A stretch of DNA of 7,816 nt from DASZHJ01 sp035938015 (GCA_035938015.1 DASZHJ010000109.1:1-7816), one strand, 5' to 3'; shown: positions 1 through 6,053, numbered from the stretch's first letter. A program made the numbers and translations. The notes: a model not told the origin generated them from the letters alone.

Positions 1-227
1 GTCGGCACCGCCACCTGGCCGCCGAGCTCGACCAGCCGCTCGGCGAAATGTACGCCGCTGTCGCCGTGATAGAGACAGCCGTCGATGTGTGCGCTCTCCA
101 CCGAAACCAGCGCGGTTGCCCCCATGAGCCGCGCGGCCTCGGCGACGATGCGCGTTGCCATCGCCGCGGCGGGCCCCCGAGCGCCCTCGATGAGGCCGCG
201 CTCCGCCGCGGTGAGGGTGAGCGTCAT
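1..227 (-). CDS. Aconitase X catalytic domain protein, N-terminal part (cut by window edge)
   Basis: Reading leftwards from an ATG at 227-225, the frame stays open for 75 codons to the window edge. The visible N-terminus has an LTAAERGLIEGARGPA segment (residues 4-20), then SAHIDGCLYHGDSGVHFAERL (about 45-65) and GGQVAVP. The AHIDGCLYHGD block is the hallmark of the aconitase X (DUF521) large or catalytic domain. Known members are iron-sulfur dehydratases: bacterial cis-3-hydroxy-L-proline dehydratase and archaeal phosphomevalonate dehydratase. The substrate here cannot be told from 75 residues, and whether the swivel domain is fused or encoded separately lies outside the window. The start is supported by a GGAG about five bases upstream, just after the stop of the preceding hydrolase gene. 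With only nine bases between the genes, co-transcription and probable translational coupling are expected. Family assignment is firm; function is open. Confidence 0.85.
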   Translation of the reverse strand, partial: MTLTLTAAERGLIEGARGPAAAMATRIVAEAARLMGATALVSVESAHIDGCLYHGDSGVHFAERLVELGGQVAVP

Positions 228-236
228 ACGCTCCGG

Positions 237-908
237 CTATTTGCCGACATATTCGGCGATGAAGCTCATGGTGCGGTCGAGCGCCGTCTTGGCCGAAGCC
301 GCATCATAGCTGCCGCGCTCGTCGCAGTTGAAGCCGTGGCCGGCGGAGTAGACGTAGATGGTCACGTCCTTGCGGGCCTGCTTCACCTTCTCGACGTCGG
401 TCATAGGAATGCTTTGATCCTTGTCGCCGAAGTGCAGCATGGTCGGCACCTTCGGCTTCTCGTTGGCGGTCGCCGCGATGCCGCCGCCGTAATAGCCCAC
501 GGCGCAGGCAAGGCCGGAGAGCCGGGTCGCTGCGTGGAAGGCGAGCGTGCCGCCCCAGCAATAGCCGACGGCCGCGACCTTGCCGACGCCCTTCACGGCC
601 TCGATCGCGGCCTGGACGTCTTGCAGCGGGCCGGGCCCATCGACGGCGGTGCGGATGTCGCGGCCCTGAGCGATGGCGTTCTGGTCATAGCCGAGCTCGA
701 TGCCGGGCTTGTGGCGATCGAACAGGGCCGGCGCGATTGCGGTGTAGCCGCGCGCGGCGAAGCCGTCTGCGGTGCGCTTGACGTGATTGTTGACGCCGAA
801 AATCTCCTGGATCACCACGACGGCGCCCTTCGGCTTGCCGGCGGGGTCCGCACGATAGGCGCCAAGCTTGAAGCCGTCGGACGCCGTGAGCTCGATCATC
901 TTTCCCAT
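237..908 (-). CDS. Dienelactone hydrolase family protein
   Basis: This 223-residue alpha/beta hydrolase has the usual dienelactone hydrolase length. The Cys-Asp-His triad is visible: nucleophile Cys117 in GYCWGG, Asp164 in GDKDQSIP and His191 in SAGHGFNCDERGSYD. Glu35 in QEIFGV occupies the position that gates the cysteine in characterised enzymes. There is no signal peptide, so it should be cytosolic. The archetype opens dienelactones in chlorocatechol degradation, but most chromosomal homologues have unknown ester or lactone substrates, and no chlorocatechol genes are visible here. The start is well supported by AGGAGG six bases before the ATG, and a promoter-like element lies about 30 bases upstream. 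It is the first gene of a tight pair with aconitase X, so a lactone or ester feeding that dehydratase is conceivable, but this is inference only. Confidence 0.92.
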   Translation of the reverse strand: MGKMIELTASDGFKLGAYRADPAGKPKGAVVVIQEIFGVNNHVKRTADGFAARGYTAIAPALFDRHKPGIELGYDQNAIAQGRDIRTAVDGPGPLQDVQAAIEAVKGVGKVAAVGYCWGGTLAFHAATRLSGLACAVGYYGGGIAATANEKPKVPTMLHFGDKDQSIPMTDVEKVKQARKDVTIYVYSAGHGFNCDERGSYDAASAKTALDRTMSFIAEYVGK

Positions 909-938
909 GGGGTTCCTCCTCGTTTCGGGGGTGGCGGG

Positions 939-966
939 ATCATAAGGCGGAGGCGTCGCAGGACAA
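939..966 (-). promoter_or_regulatory. Predicted sigma70-like promoter of the hydrolase-aconitase X pair
   Basis: On the minus strand a -35-like TTGTCC (966-961) and a -10-like TATGAT (944-939) are separated by 16 bases. Transcription would begin near 932. This gives a leader of about 24 bases containing the strong AGGAGG of the hydrolase gene. The match is to the general consensus only and no operator is evident. No comparably good promoter was found for the divergent DUF1203 gene, although a lone TTGACC lies upstream of it. Confidence 0.5.
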
Positions 967-1064
967 GCTCAACTTCGCCTTTTCAATTTGACCGCACGAA
1001 CCGGATAGCGGCTTGCCGTGCACCCTCCTAGGTCTGGATCACGACCGATCATGGAGGAACCACG

Positions 1065-1532
1065 ATGAGCTTCCGTATTCAAGGCCTGCCGGCCGACCAA
1101 TTCGCCCCATTGTTCGCGCTCTCCGATGCAGAGCTCGCGGCGCGCGGAGCGGTGCGCCGCGTCGCCGACCAGCGAAAGCCCGGCTATCCCTGCCGCATCA
1201 GCCTCACGGACTCCGAGCCAGGCGACGAGCTCATCCTCGTCAACTACGAGCATCATCCCGTGGACTCGCCCTATCGCATGCGCTTTGCGATCTACGTGCG
1301 CAAGGGCGAGCAAACCTATGACGCCGTGGGTCGAGTGCCCGAGCAATTGCGCCTGCGCAAGCTGGCGGTGCGCGCTTGGGATGCCGACGCCATGATGGTC
1401 GGACACGAGCTGGTCGACGGCCGGGAATTGGAATCCGCGATCGACCGGCTCTTCGCCAACCCCAAGGCGGAATACTTGCACGTGCATTTCGCATCGCCGG
1501 GCTGCTATGCCGCGAAGGTCGAGCGCGCGTGA
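1065..1532 (+). CDS. DUF1203 domain-containing protein
   Basis: This 155-residue protein matches the full length and motif order of the DUF1203 family. Visible blocks are PGYPCRISL (39-47), NYEHHPVDSPYR (60-71), RKLAVRAWDA (98-107) and the C-terminal EYLHVHFASPGCYAAKV (136-152). The conserved Cys43, His63/His64, His139/His141 and Cys147 could bind metal or act catalytically, but the family has no established function that I know of. No signal peptide or membrane segment is seen, so it is probably cytosolic. GGAGG seven bases before the ATG supports the start. It stands alone on the plus strand, divergent from the hydrolase and convergent with the TcuA-like gene, so context gives little functional help. 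Family call is confident; role unknown. Confidence 0.9.
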   Translation: MSFRIQGLPADQFAPLFALSDAELAARGAVRRVADQRKPGYPCRISLTDSEPGDELILVNYEHHPVDSPYRMRFAIYVRKGEQTYDAVGRVPEQLRLRKLAVRAWDADAMMVGHELVDGRELESAIDRLFANPKAEYLHVHFASPGCYAAKVERA

Positions 1533-1545
1533 GGCCGGGTCGGCC
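1533..1545. repeat. Small GC hairpin between convergent stops
   Basis: GGCCG and CGGCC form a perfect 5-bp stem with a 3-base loop. It nearly fills the 18-base space between the DUF1203 stop (ends 1532) and the TcuA-like stop (begins 1551). No T-run follows on either strand, so it is not a classical intrinsic terminator. It may slow transcription or be a chance product of high GC. Confidence 0.3.
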
Positions 1546-1550
1546 GCCGT

Positions 1551-3044
1551 TCACGCGTTCGTGGCGGCGGCCTTGCCGGCGGAGGTGCCGGCGATCTTGC
1601 CGAAAACCGAGCCCGACATCAGGCCCGTGCCGCCGGGGTAGTTGAAATAGAACAAACCGCCGACCAACTCGCCCGCGGCGTAGAGGCCGCGGATCGGCTC
1701 GCCCTCGGTGTCGATCACGCGGGCGTCATTGTCGATCTTGAGGCCGCCGAAGGTGAAGGTGAGGCCGCAGGTGACGGCGTAGGCTTCGTAGGGGGGCTTA
1801 TCGAGCGTGTTCGCCCAGTTCGCCCGCGGCACCGCGAGCCCGTCCGCCCGGCGGCCGTCCTTGACCGCCGGATTGAACGGGATGTCCTGCCGGACCGCGC
1901 TGTTGTACGCCGCGACAGTCTTCAGGAACGCCGCTCCATCGACGCCCTCGAGCTTTTGAGCAAGCTCCTCCAGCGTATCCGCCTTGGCTTTGGTCACCTG
2001 GCGGATGCGGTACTCGTCCCGCAGCAGATGCACGACCTTGCTGTCGAACACCTGCCAGCAGAATTGGCACGGCTGCTCCAGGATCGCGCGGCCGTATTTG
2101 GCATAGGTGTAGTTGCGGAAATCCGCGCCCTCGTCCACGAAGCGCTCACCCCGCGCGTTGATCATCAGGCCGAAGGGATAAGAATGCTTCTGGAAATTGT
2201 CGCCGACCGCGAGGTCGCCGAACTCGGGCGCGTTGCGGTCCCAAGCGACGGCGTGGCAGCCGGACCAGTTCCCGTAGGGTATGGCGCCGATCTCCAATGC
2301 CATGCGGATGCCGTCGCCGGTGTTGAAGCGCGTGCCGCGCACTTTTGCCAAGTCCCAGCCCGGACCCAAATAGCGCGTGCGCCACTCCGCATTGGATTCG
2401 AACCCGCCACAGGCCAGCACTACCGCCTTCGCCTCGATGTCGAACTTGCGTTGGCCCTGGCGCACCGAAACGCCCCAGACGCCGCGCTCGTCATGCAGCA
2501 AGGCCTGAGCGCGGGTTCCATAGAGCACTTGGACGCCGTTCTTCTCGACGGATTTGTGCAGCATCTCGATCAGGCCGGGCCCGCCGCCATAGGCCTCGAC
2601 GGTGAGGCCGCCCCAGAACTTCATCTTGCCGTCGACCTTGAACGCCTGCCGGCCATACATCGGCATGAAGCGGATGCCCTTGCCGCGCAGCCAGAGCAGC
2701 GTGTCGAAGCTGCGCGTGATCAGCAGCTCCGCCATGTCGGGGTTGGCGCGGTCCTGAGTCACCCGCGCGAGGTCGTCGAAGTACTGGTCCGAGGTATAGA
2801 CGCCGAAGTCGCTGTTGCGTTTCTCCTCGTCGGTCAGGTCAGGCATCAGCCGCACGAGGTCGTCGAGCCCATTGTAGACGACGCGGATGGCGCCGGCGGT
2901 GAACCGGCTGTTGCCGCCGCGCTCCTCGAACGGCGCGCGCTCCAGCACCACGACCTCCGCGCCCTGCTCGCGCGCGGCGAGCGCGGCCGTCAGCGCCGCA
3001 TTGCCGCCACCCACCACCAGCACGTCGCAATCGAGTTCCGCCAT
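1551..3044 (-). CDS. tcuA: FAD-dependent tricarballylate dehydrogenase-like protein (TcuA type)
   Basis: This 497-residue protein belongs to the FAD-binding domain 2 (fumarate reductase/succinate dehydrogenase flavoprotein) family. The N-terminus has the dinucleotide fold VLVVGGGNAALTAA (8-21), with Glu35 as the likely ribose-binding acid. GGNSRFTAGAIR (43-54) and the C-terminal LYAAGELVGGLF (454-465) and NYPGGTGLMSGS (468-479) complete the flavin site. The overall pattern, especially NYPGGTGLMSG, fits TcuA, which oxidises tricarballylate to cis-aconitate in Salmonella. No signal peptide or heme motif is present, so it should be cytosolic. In the classic system TcuB reoxidises the flavin and TcuC imports substrate; neither is visible here, so the true substrate and electron acceptor are uncertain. 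It is divergent from an MmgE/PrpD gene with a shared control region. The start directly precedes the FAD motif; its ribosome site (GAGGGG, about ten bases away) is only fair. Confidence 0.8.
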   Translation of the reverse strand: MAELDCDVLVVGGGNAALTAALAAREQGAEVVVLERAPFEERGGNSRFTAGAIRVVYNGLDDLVRLMPDLTDEEKRNSDFGVYTSDQYFDDLARVTQDRANPDMAELLITRSFDTLLWLRGKGIRFMPMYGRQAFKVDGKMKFWGGLTVEAYGGGPGLIEMLHKSVEKNGVQVLYGTRAQALLHDERGVWGVSVRQGQRKFDIEAKAVVLACGGFESNAEWRTRYLGPGWDLAKVRGTRFNTGDGIRMALEIGAIPYGNWSGCHAVAWDRNAPEFGDLAVGDNFQKHSYPFGLMINARGERFVDEGADFRNYTYAKYGRAILEQPCQFCWQVFDSKVVHLLRDEYRIRQVTKAKADTLEELAQKLEGVDGAAFLKTVAAYNSAVRQDIPFNPAVKDGRRADGLAVPRANWANTLDKPPYEAYAVTCGLTFTFGGLKIDNDARVIDTEGEPIRGLYAAGELVGGLFYFNYPGGTGLMSGSVFGKIAGTSAGKAAATNA

Positions 3045-3061
3045 GGTGAAAACGCCCCTCG

Positions 3062-3089
3062 TTGACGCTCGGAGAGGCGTTTGTATACG
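3062..3089 (+). promoter_or_regulatory. Predicted sigma70-like promoter of the MmgE/PrpD gene
   Basis: TTGACG (3062-3067) and TATACG (3084-3089) are spaced by 16 bases, a close match to the general consensus. Transcription would start near 3096, about 37 bases before the ATG at 3133. The -10 box sits on the palindrome GTATAC (3083-3088), which also forms the predicted -10 of the divergent gene. Confidence 0.55.
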
Positions 3090-3110
3090 GTCTGAACCGC
3101 CGGGAAAACC
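3082..3110 (-). promoter_or_regulatory. Possible divergent promoter of the TcuA-like gene
   Basis: On the minus strand TATACA (3087-3082) is a good -10 candidate, but the -35 at 17-base spacing is a poor GGTTTT (3110-3105). A weak -35 would fit a promoter that needs an activator. Start would be near 3075, leaving about 30 bases of leader. It overlaps the plus-strand promoter, so the two genes may compete for polymerase. Confidence 0.35.
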
Positions 3111-3132
3111 AGGGAATCAGGAGCGCCGGGAG

Positions 3133-4509
3133 ATGGCCACTGTCCTCGAGCGATTTGCGGGCTATGCCGCCGCCCTCGGCGAGGCGCCGCTGCCCGCCGA
3201 GGTGCTGCACCATGCGCGTCGCTGCGTGCTCGATTGGTTCGCTGCGGCGATCCCCGGCGGCGTCGAGCCGCCGGCGACATTGCTCGCGCAAGCCTTCGCC
3301 GAGGAGCTCGATCACGGCGGCGCCGCGCTGGTTCCCTCGGGCCGGCGCGCCACGGCGCGGGCGGCGGCGCTGATCAACGGCGCCGCCTCGCACACCATCG
3401 AGTTCGACGACATCTTCCGCGACGCGATCTATCATCCCGGCGTGGTGACGGTGCCGGCAGCCTTGGCGCTGGCGCAGAGCCGCGGGGCCTCCGGCGCGGC
3501 GCTGCTCCGGGCAGTGATCGCGGGCTACGAGGTCGGCACGCGCATCGGCGCCGCGGTGGTTCCCGCGCATTACGAATTCTGGCACACCACCGGCACGGTC
3601 GGCTGCTTCGGCGCCGCGGCCGCGGCTTCCGCGGTCCTGCGCCTCGATGCGACGCGCACGGCTCATGCGCTCGCCAACGCCGGAACTCTTGCGGCGGGGC
3701 TGCAGCAGGCATTCCGGGCGGATTGCATGAGCAAGCCCATGCACGCGGGACACGCCGCCGAGATCGGGGTCACCACGGCGCTCGCCGCCGAGCAGGGTCT
3801 CACGGGCGCCCTCGATCTCCTCGAGGGCGAGCGCGGATTCGGGGTCGCCATGAGCCGCGGCGTCGACTGGGAAGCGGCGCTCGCCACGCTCGGCACACGC
3901 TTCAACATCGTCTCGACGTCGCAAAAGAACCACGCTGCCTGCGGCCACGCTCACGCGGCCATCGACGCGGTCTTGGCGCTCAGGGAAAAGCATGGGCTCA
4001 CGCCGGAGCGGGTCGCGCGCATCACCGCTAAAACCTATCGTGCGGCGCTTGAGGTCGCGGGCAATCGCGATCCACGCACGGTGTTCGAGTCGAAGTTCAG
4101 CCTGCCCTATTGCCTCGCCGCCGCTCTCGCGGTGGGGAGCGTGCGGGTCGATGCCTTTGCCGAGGCGCGGCTCAGGGACCCCGCGATCCGGCGTTTGGTG
4201 ACACGAGTGAGCCTCGAGGTCGAGCCGAAGCTTGACGCGGCCTTCCCGAAGCGGCGCGCGGCCATCGTCGAGATCGAGACCGTCGACGGCGAACGCCTCC
4301 TGCACTATGCGCCAACGCGCAAGGGAGATCCCGACTCGCCCCTCAGCGATGCCGAACTCCGGGCCAAGGCCAGTGAGCTGATCGCGCCGGTGCTGGGCCC
4401 GAATGCCACGACGGCGCTCATCGACAAGCTCTGGCGCATCAGTGAGATCGTGGATCTCTCCCAGATCCTGCCGGTGCGGACCGCGCCCCTTCTCGGAGCG
4501 GCACAATGA
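3133..4509 (+). CDS. MmgE/PrpD family protein (2-methylcitrate dehydratase / cis-aconitate decarboxylase superfamily)
   Basis: This 458-residue protein has the normal length for the family: a helical N-terminal domain (about 1-265) and a smaller C-terminal domain. Family signatures include SHTIEFDDIFRDAIYHPG (86-103), GYEVGTRIG (131-139), the MSKPMHAGHAAEIG segment (199-212) and the ESKFSLPYCLAAAL segment (319-332). By comparison with cis-aconitate decarboxylase, Asp93, His101, His151, Lys201 and His267 are likely active-site positions; this alignment is from memory. Family members act as 2-methylcitrate dehydratase, cis-aconitate decarboxylase or iminodisuccinate epimerase, so the reaction cannot be fixed from sequence. 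No methylcitrate synthase or methylisocitrate lyase is adjacent, which argues against a standard propionate role. An AGGAG nine bases upstream supports the ATG; the frame is open further upstream but runs antisense through the TcuA-like gene. Its promoter region is shared with that dehydrogenase, suggesting linked substrates. Confidence 0.9.
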   Translation: MATVLERFAGYAAALGEAPLPAEVLHHARRCVLDWFAAAIPGGVEPPATLLAQAFAEELDHGGAALVPSGRRATARAAALINGAASHTIEFDDIFRDAIYHPGVVTVPAALALAQSRGASGAALLRAVIAGYEVGTRIGAAVVPAHYEFWHTTGTVGCFGAAAAASAVLRLDATRTAHALANAGTLAAGLQQAFRADCMSKPMHAGHAAEIGVTTALAAEQGLTGALDLLEGERGFGVAMSRGVDWEAALATLGTRFNIVSTSQKNHAACGHAHAAIDAVLALREKHGLTPERVARITAKTYRAALEVAGNRDPRTVFESKFSLPYCLAAALAVGSVRVDAFAEARLRDPAIRRLVTRVSLEVEPKLDAAFPKRRAAIVEIETVDGERLLHYAPTRKGDPDSPLSDAELRAKASELIAPVLGPNATTALIDKLWRISEIVDLSQILPVRTAPLLGAAQ

Positions 4510-4619
4510 CGGTGCTGCTCGGATTTCTCCCGCGGGGAGGTCGGTACTTCGATCGCCAAGGGCCGAGCTTTCATCGCCCCGGCGGCCGAGTTGGTCCCGG
4601 CGTCCCTCGCCATTCGCGC

Positions 4620-4916
4620 TTATCTGCCCGACCCGTCGAGACCGTCGTCTCCCAACTCGATCATGACGTCGGTCCGCTCGGGCTCATGGGGCTTCAGGCT
4701 GGTGTGATCCGGGTTCCAGCTCGCGAGCTTCACGACTTGCCCGGCCTCGGCGTCGCCATCACTCGGCTCGACGATGACCAGGCCACTATCATCCAGGAAG
4801 AAGGTGTGCTCGCCGAACACGCGGTTCAGTTGCGGTACGGCAGGATGGGTGTCAGGCAGGGGTTCCGCGTCGAATTGATCGAGCGTTTTGTCGACGCCTC
4901 TCTCACTCAGCTTCAT
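4620..4916 (-). CDS. Conserved acidic hypothetical protein, 98 residues
   Basis: The protein starts MKLSERGVDKTLDQFDAEPL and carries a central VFGEHTFFLDDSGLVIVEP (33-51) followed by VVKLASWNPD (61-70) and HTSLKPHEPE. I recognise this style of protein from Bradyrhizobium-type genomes, where it is annotated only as hypothetical; I know of no function. It is strongly acidic, with about 21 Asp/Glu against 8 Lys/Arg, and has no signal peptide or membrane segment, so it is probably a soluble cytosolic protein. The frame is open for 40 more codons upstream, but the internal ATG at 4916 is preferred. GGAG lies about six bases before it, and the extra N-terminus would be Arg-rich and overlap the preceding gene. 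It lies 52 bases after the PepSY-like gene on the same strand and may be co-transcribed with it. Confidence 0.75.
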   Translation of the reverse strand: MKLSERGVDKTLDQFDAEPLPDTHPAVPQLNRVFGEHTFFLDDSGLVIVEPSDGDAEAGQVVKLASWNPDHTSLKPHEPERTDVMIELGDDGLDGSGR

Positions 4917-4968
4917 GGCAATCTCCTCTCTCTTGATGGGGGCCCTTCGCTCTCGCCTTCCCGGTCGC

Positions 4969-5256
4969 TCAGCCGGCCGGCCGCTCGCTGTATCGCCGGG
5001 CTCGCGCGTTGACCCGCAGGAGGACCGGCTTGCCATTCCTCTCTGCAGTCATCTCGTAGATATCGCCGTCGGATTGGACCGTGCGGATCTCGGTATAGCC
5101 TTGGATCTCCAGCACATCGCGAATCTCCGGCTCGCTCAGGACCTGGTCTTGCGCCTCGACTATGCCAGGCGCCACCCGCGTCGGTATCTGAGCGAACGCG
5201 GGCGGTGCGAAGGCGAGCGGGATCGCGGTCGCGCTGATCAACAGGATCTTGATCAT
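4969..5256 (-). CDS. Small secreted PepSY-like domain protein
   Basis: The 95-residue product begins with a clear Sec signal peptide: MIK, a hydrophobic core (about 4-18) and a probable AFA|Q cleavage after residue 22. The mature protein of about 73 residues is expected in the periplasm. Residues 43-90 resemble a PepSY/peptidase-propeptide unit: a helix (PEIRDVLEIQGYTEI), then DGDIYEMTAERNGKPVLLRVNA, the typical two-strand hairpin. PepSY units are thought to inhibit proteases or bind periplasmic partners, but single-domain versions are functionally unknown. The ATG at 5256 is chosen over an upstream ATG because GAGGAG lies seven bases before it and the signal peptide begins exactly there. It precedes the acidic hypothetical gene by 52 bases. 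I saw no convincing promoter in the 166 bases upstream. The domain call is by pattern and is moderate. Confidence 0.75.
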   Translation of the reverse strand: MIKILLISATAIPLAFAPPAFAQIPTRVAPGIVEAQDQVLSEPEIRDVLEIQGYTEIRTVQSDGDIYEMTAERNGKPVLLRVNARARRYSERPAG

Positions 5257-5322
5257 CGTCAGTCTCCTCGAGCGGTTCGCTTTGGGTTCGCGCTGGCACT
5301 GCCCACAGGCGGCCAAGGCGGA

Positions 5323-5354
5323 CCCGCGCTGTCACCCGTCCAGCTAAGCGCGGG
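5323..5354. repeat. 8-bp inverted repeat between the DinB-like and PepSY-like genes
   Basis: CCCGCGCT (5323-5330) and AGCGCGGG (5347-5354) are perfect inverted copies separated by 16 bases. The element lies about 70 bases past the DinB-like stop and about 70 bases before the PepSY-like start, both on the minus strand. No T-run follows, so it is not a standard intrinsic terminator. It could be a transcript hairpin or a protein-binding site; high GC makes chance possible. Confidence 0.4.
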
Positions 5355-5422
5355 CTTCCGTTCCGGCTACGAGGAGCCGCGTGTCATCGGTGTGAGGGAG
5401 ACGATGCAACCGGCGCGTTGGA

Positions 5423-5977
5423 CTATCGCGGGCGCCGCTCTGGCACGGAGAAATCGCCCCCTACGCCCTTGATCAGGCCCGCGCCGGTTTGGCGCTGATA
5501 AACCAGTAGGTCGAAAGATGGCGCCTCGCCCGTTATCTCGGTCAACAGGCAATGCGCCTGACCGCGATGATGAGTCTGGTGGTTGAAGAAGTGCAGCAGC
5601 AGCGGAGCCAGGTGCTGCTCGATCTCCGCGGGGCTGCGCGTGCTCCGATAGCGGATCGTGCCGGCGAGGCCCGCATCCGTGAGCCCTGCGATGTAATCGA
5701 CGATGCGCGCGTCCTCGGCGCGCCGCGCCGCGCGAAGCTCGACGAAATCCTCGTAGAGGATCGCATCGAGCTCCTTGGGCTCGTCGCCCGTGCCGGTGAA
5801 GCGGTGCATCCAGATGCGATCACCAAGCAGGAGATGGTTCAGCGTGCCGTGCACCGAGCCGAAGAACGCGCCGCGGTCCCGGCGATACTCGTCGTCCGGA
5901 ATGCGTGCTGCCGCATCGTAGAGTCGCTCGTTTACCCAGGCGTTGTAGGCCGCAAGCATCTCAAAAAGCGATTTCAC
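5423..5977 (-). CDS. DinB family protein
   Basis: This 184-residue protein is a DinB/YfiT-type four-helix bundle. The expected metal-binding histidines are present: His48 in HGTLNHLLLGDRIW (43-56), and His133 and His137 in HFFNHQTHHRGQ (129-140), an HxxxH pair. Other family features are the N-terminal LFEMLAAYNAWVNERLYDAA helix and the terminal DLLVYQRQTG. The family binds zinc or other divalent ions and includes thiol-dependent transferases; its role here is unknown. Despite the name, it is not the DNA polymerase IV also called DinB. Translation most likely starts at GTG 5977, just before the conserved KSLFEML, with AGGAGG seven bases upstream; the frame extends 59 codons further without similarity. 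The C-terminus after QRQTG runs about 20 residues longer than I expect for the family. Confidence 0.88.
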   Translation of the reverse strand: MKSLFEMLAAYNAWVNERLYDAAARIPDDEYRRDRGAFFGSVHGTLNHLLLGDRIWMHRFTGTGDEPKELDAILYEDFVELRAARRAEDARIVDYIAGLTDAGLAGTIRYRSTRSPAEIEQHLAPLLLHFFNHQTHHRGQAHCLLTEITGEAPSFDLLVYQRQTGAGLIKGVGGDFSVPERRPR

Positions 5978-5984
5978 CGGAGAC

Positions 5985-5990
5985 CCTCCT
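5985..5990 (-). promoter_or_regulatory. Shine-Dalgarno that fixes the GTG start of the DinB-like gene
   Basis: AGGAGG on the minus strand lies seven bases before the GTG at 5977. No in-frame ATG nearby gives a better start: the first internal Met (residue 7) would cut into the first helix, and upstream Met codons lie in sequence that overlaps the divergent Kelch gene's leader and beginning. Confidence 0.6.
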
Positions 5991-6053
5991 GGACCGCTGG
6001 CGCACACTATCTCAATCCAAGCGCGGCGAGGGAGCTCGCAACGGGAGGTTGCC

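Noticed and set aside
48..1031. 327-codon open frame on the plus strand across the hydrolase and aconitase X genes
   Set aside because: It is antisense to two recognised genes and their junction, with no family resemblance and a terminal Arg run from GC-rich sequence.
1956..3065. 369-codon open frame on the plus strand opposite the TcuA-like gene
   Set aside because: It mirrors a well-supported flavoprotein, and its His/Ala/Leu-rich product has no family features.
3088..3099. CGGT-CTGA-ACCG inverted repeat beside the bidirectional promoter as a regulator site
   Set aside because: Four-base arms are too short to support an operator call without conservation data.
2839..4506. 555-codon open frame on the minus strand opposite the MmgE/PrpD gene
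   Set aside because: It is antisense to a clear family member, is Arg-rich with no recognisable motif, and runs into the TcuA-like gene in another frame. High-GC codon use explains its length.
4527..4539. CTCCC-GCG-GGGAG hairpin after the MmgE/PrpD gene as a terminator
   Set aside because: The stem is only five pairs and no T-run follows on either strand. The remaining 110-base convergent gap (4510-4619) holds nothing else I can support.
4506..5012. Open frame starting in an ATGA overlap with the MmgE/PrpD stop
   Set aside because: The overlap looks like translational coupling, but beyond 4619 the frame is antisense to the two small genes, which have ribosome sites, a signal peptide and conserved-looking sequence. 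The first 38 codons resemble nothing I know.
6026..6039. GCGAG-GGAG-CTCGC inverted repeat in the DinB/Kelch divergent region
   Set aside because: It is short, in GC-rich sequence, and I found no good promoter boxes on either strand with which it could act as an operator.
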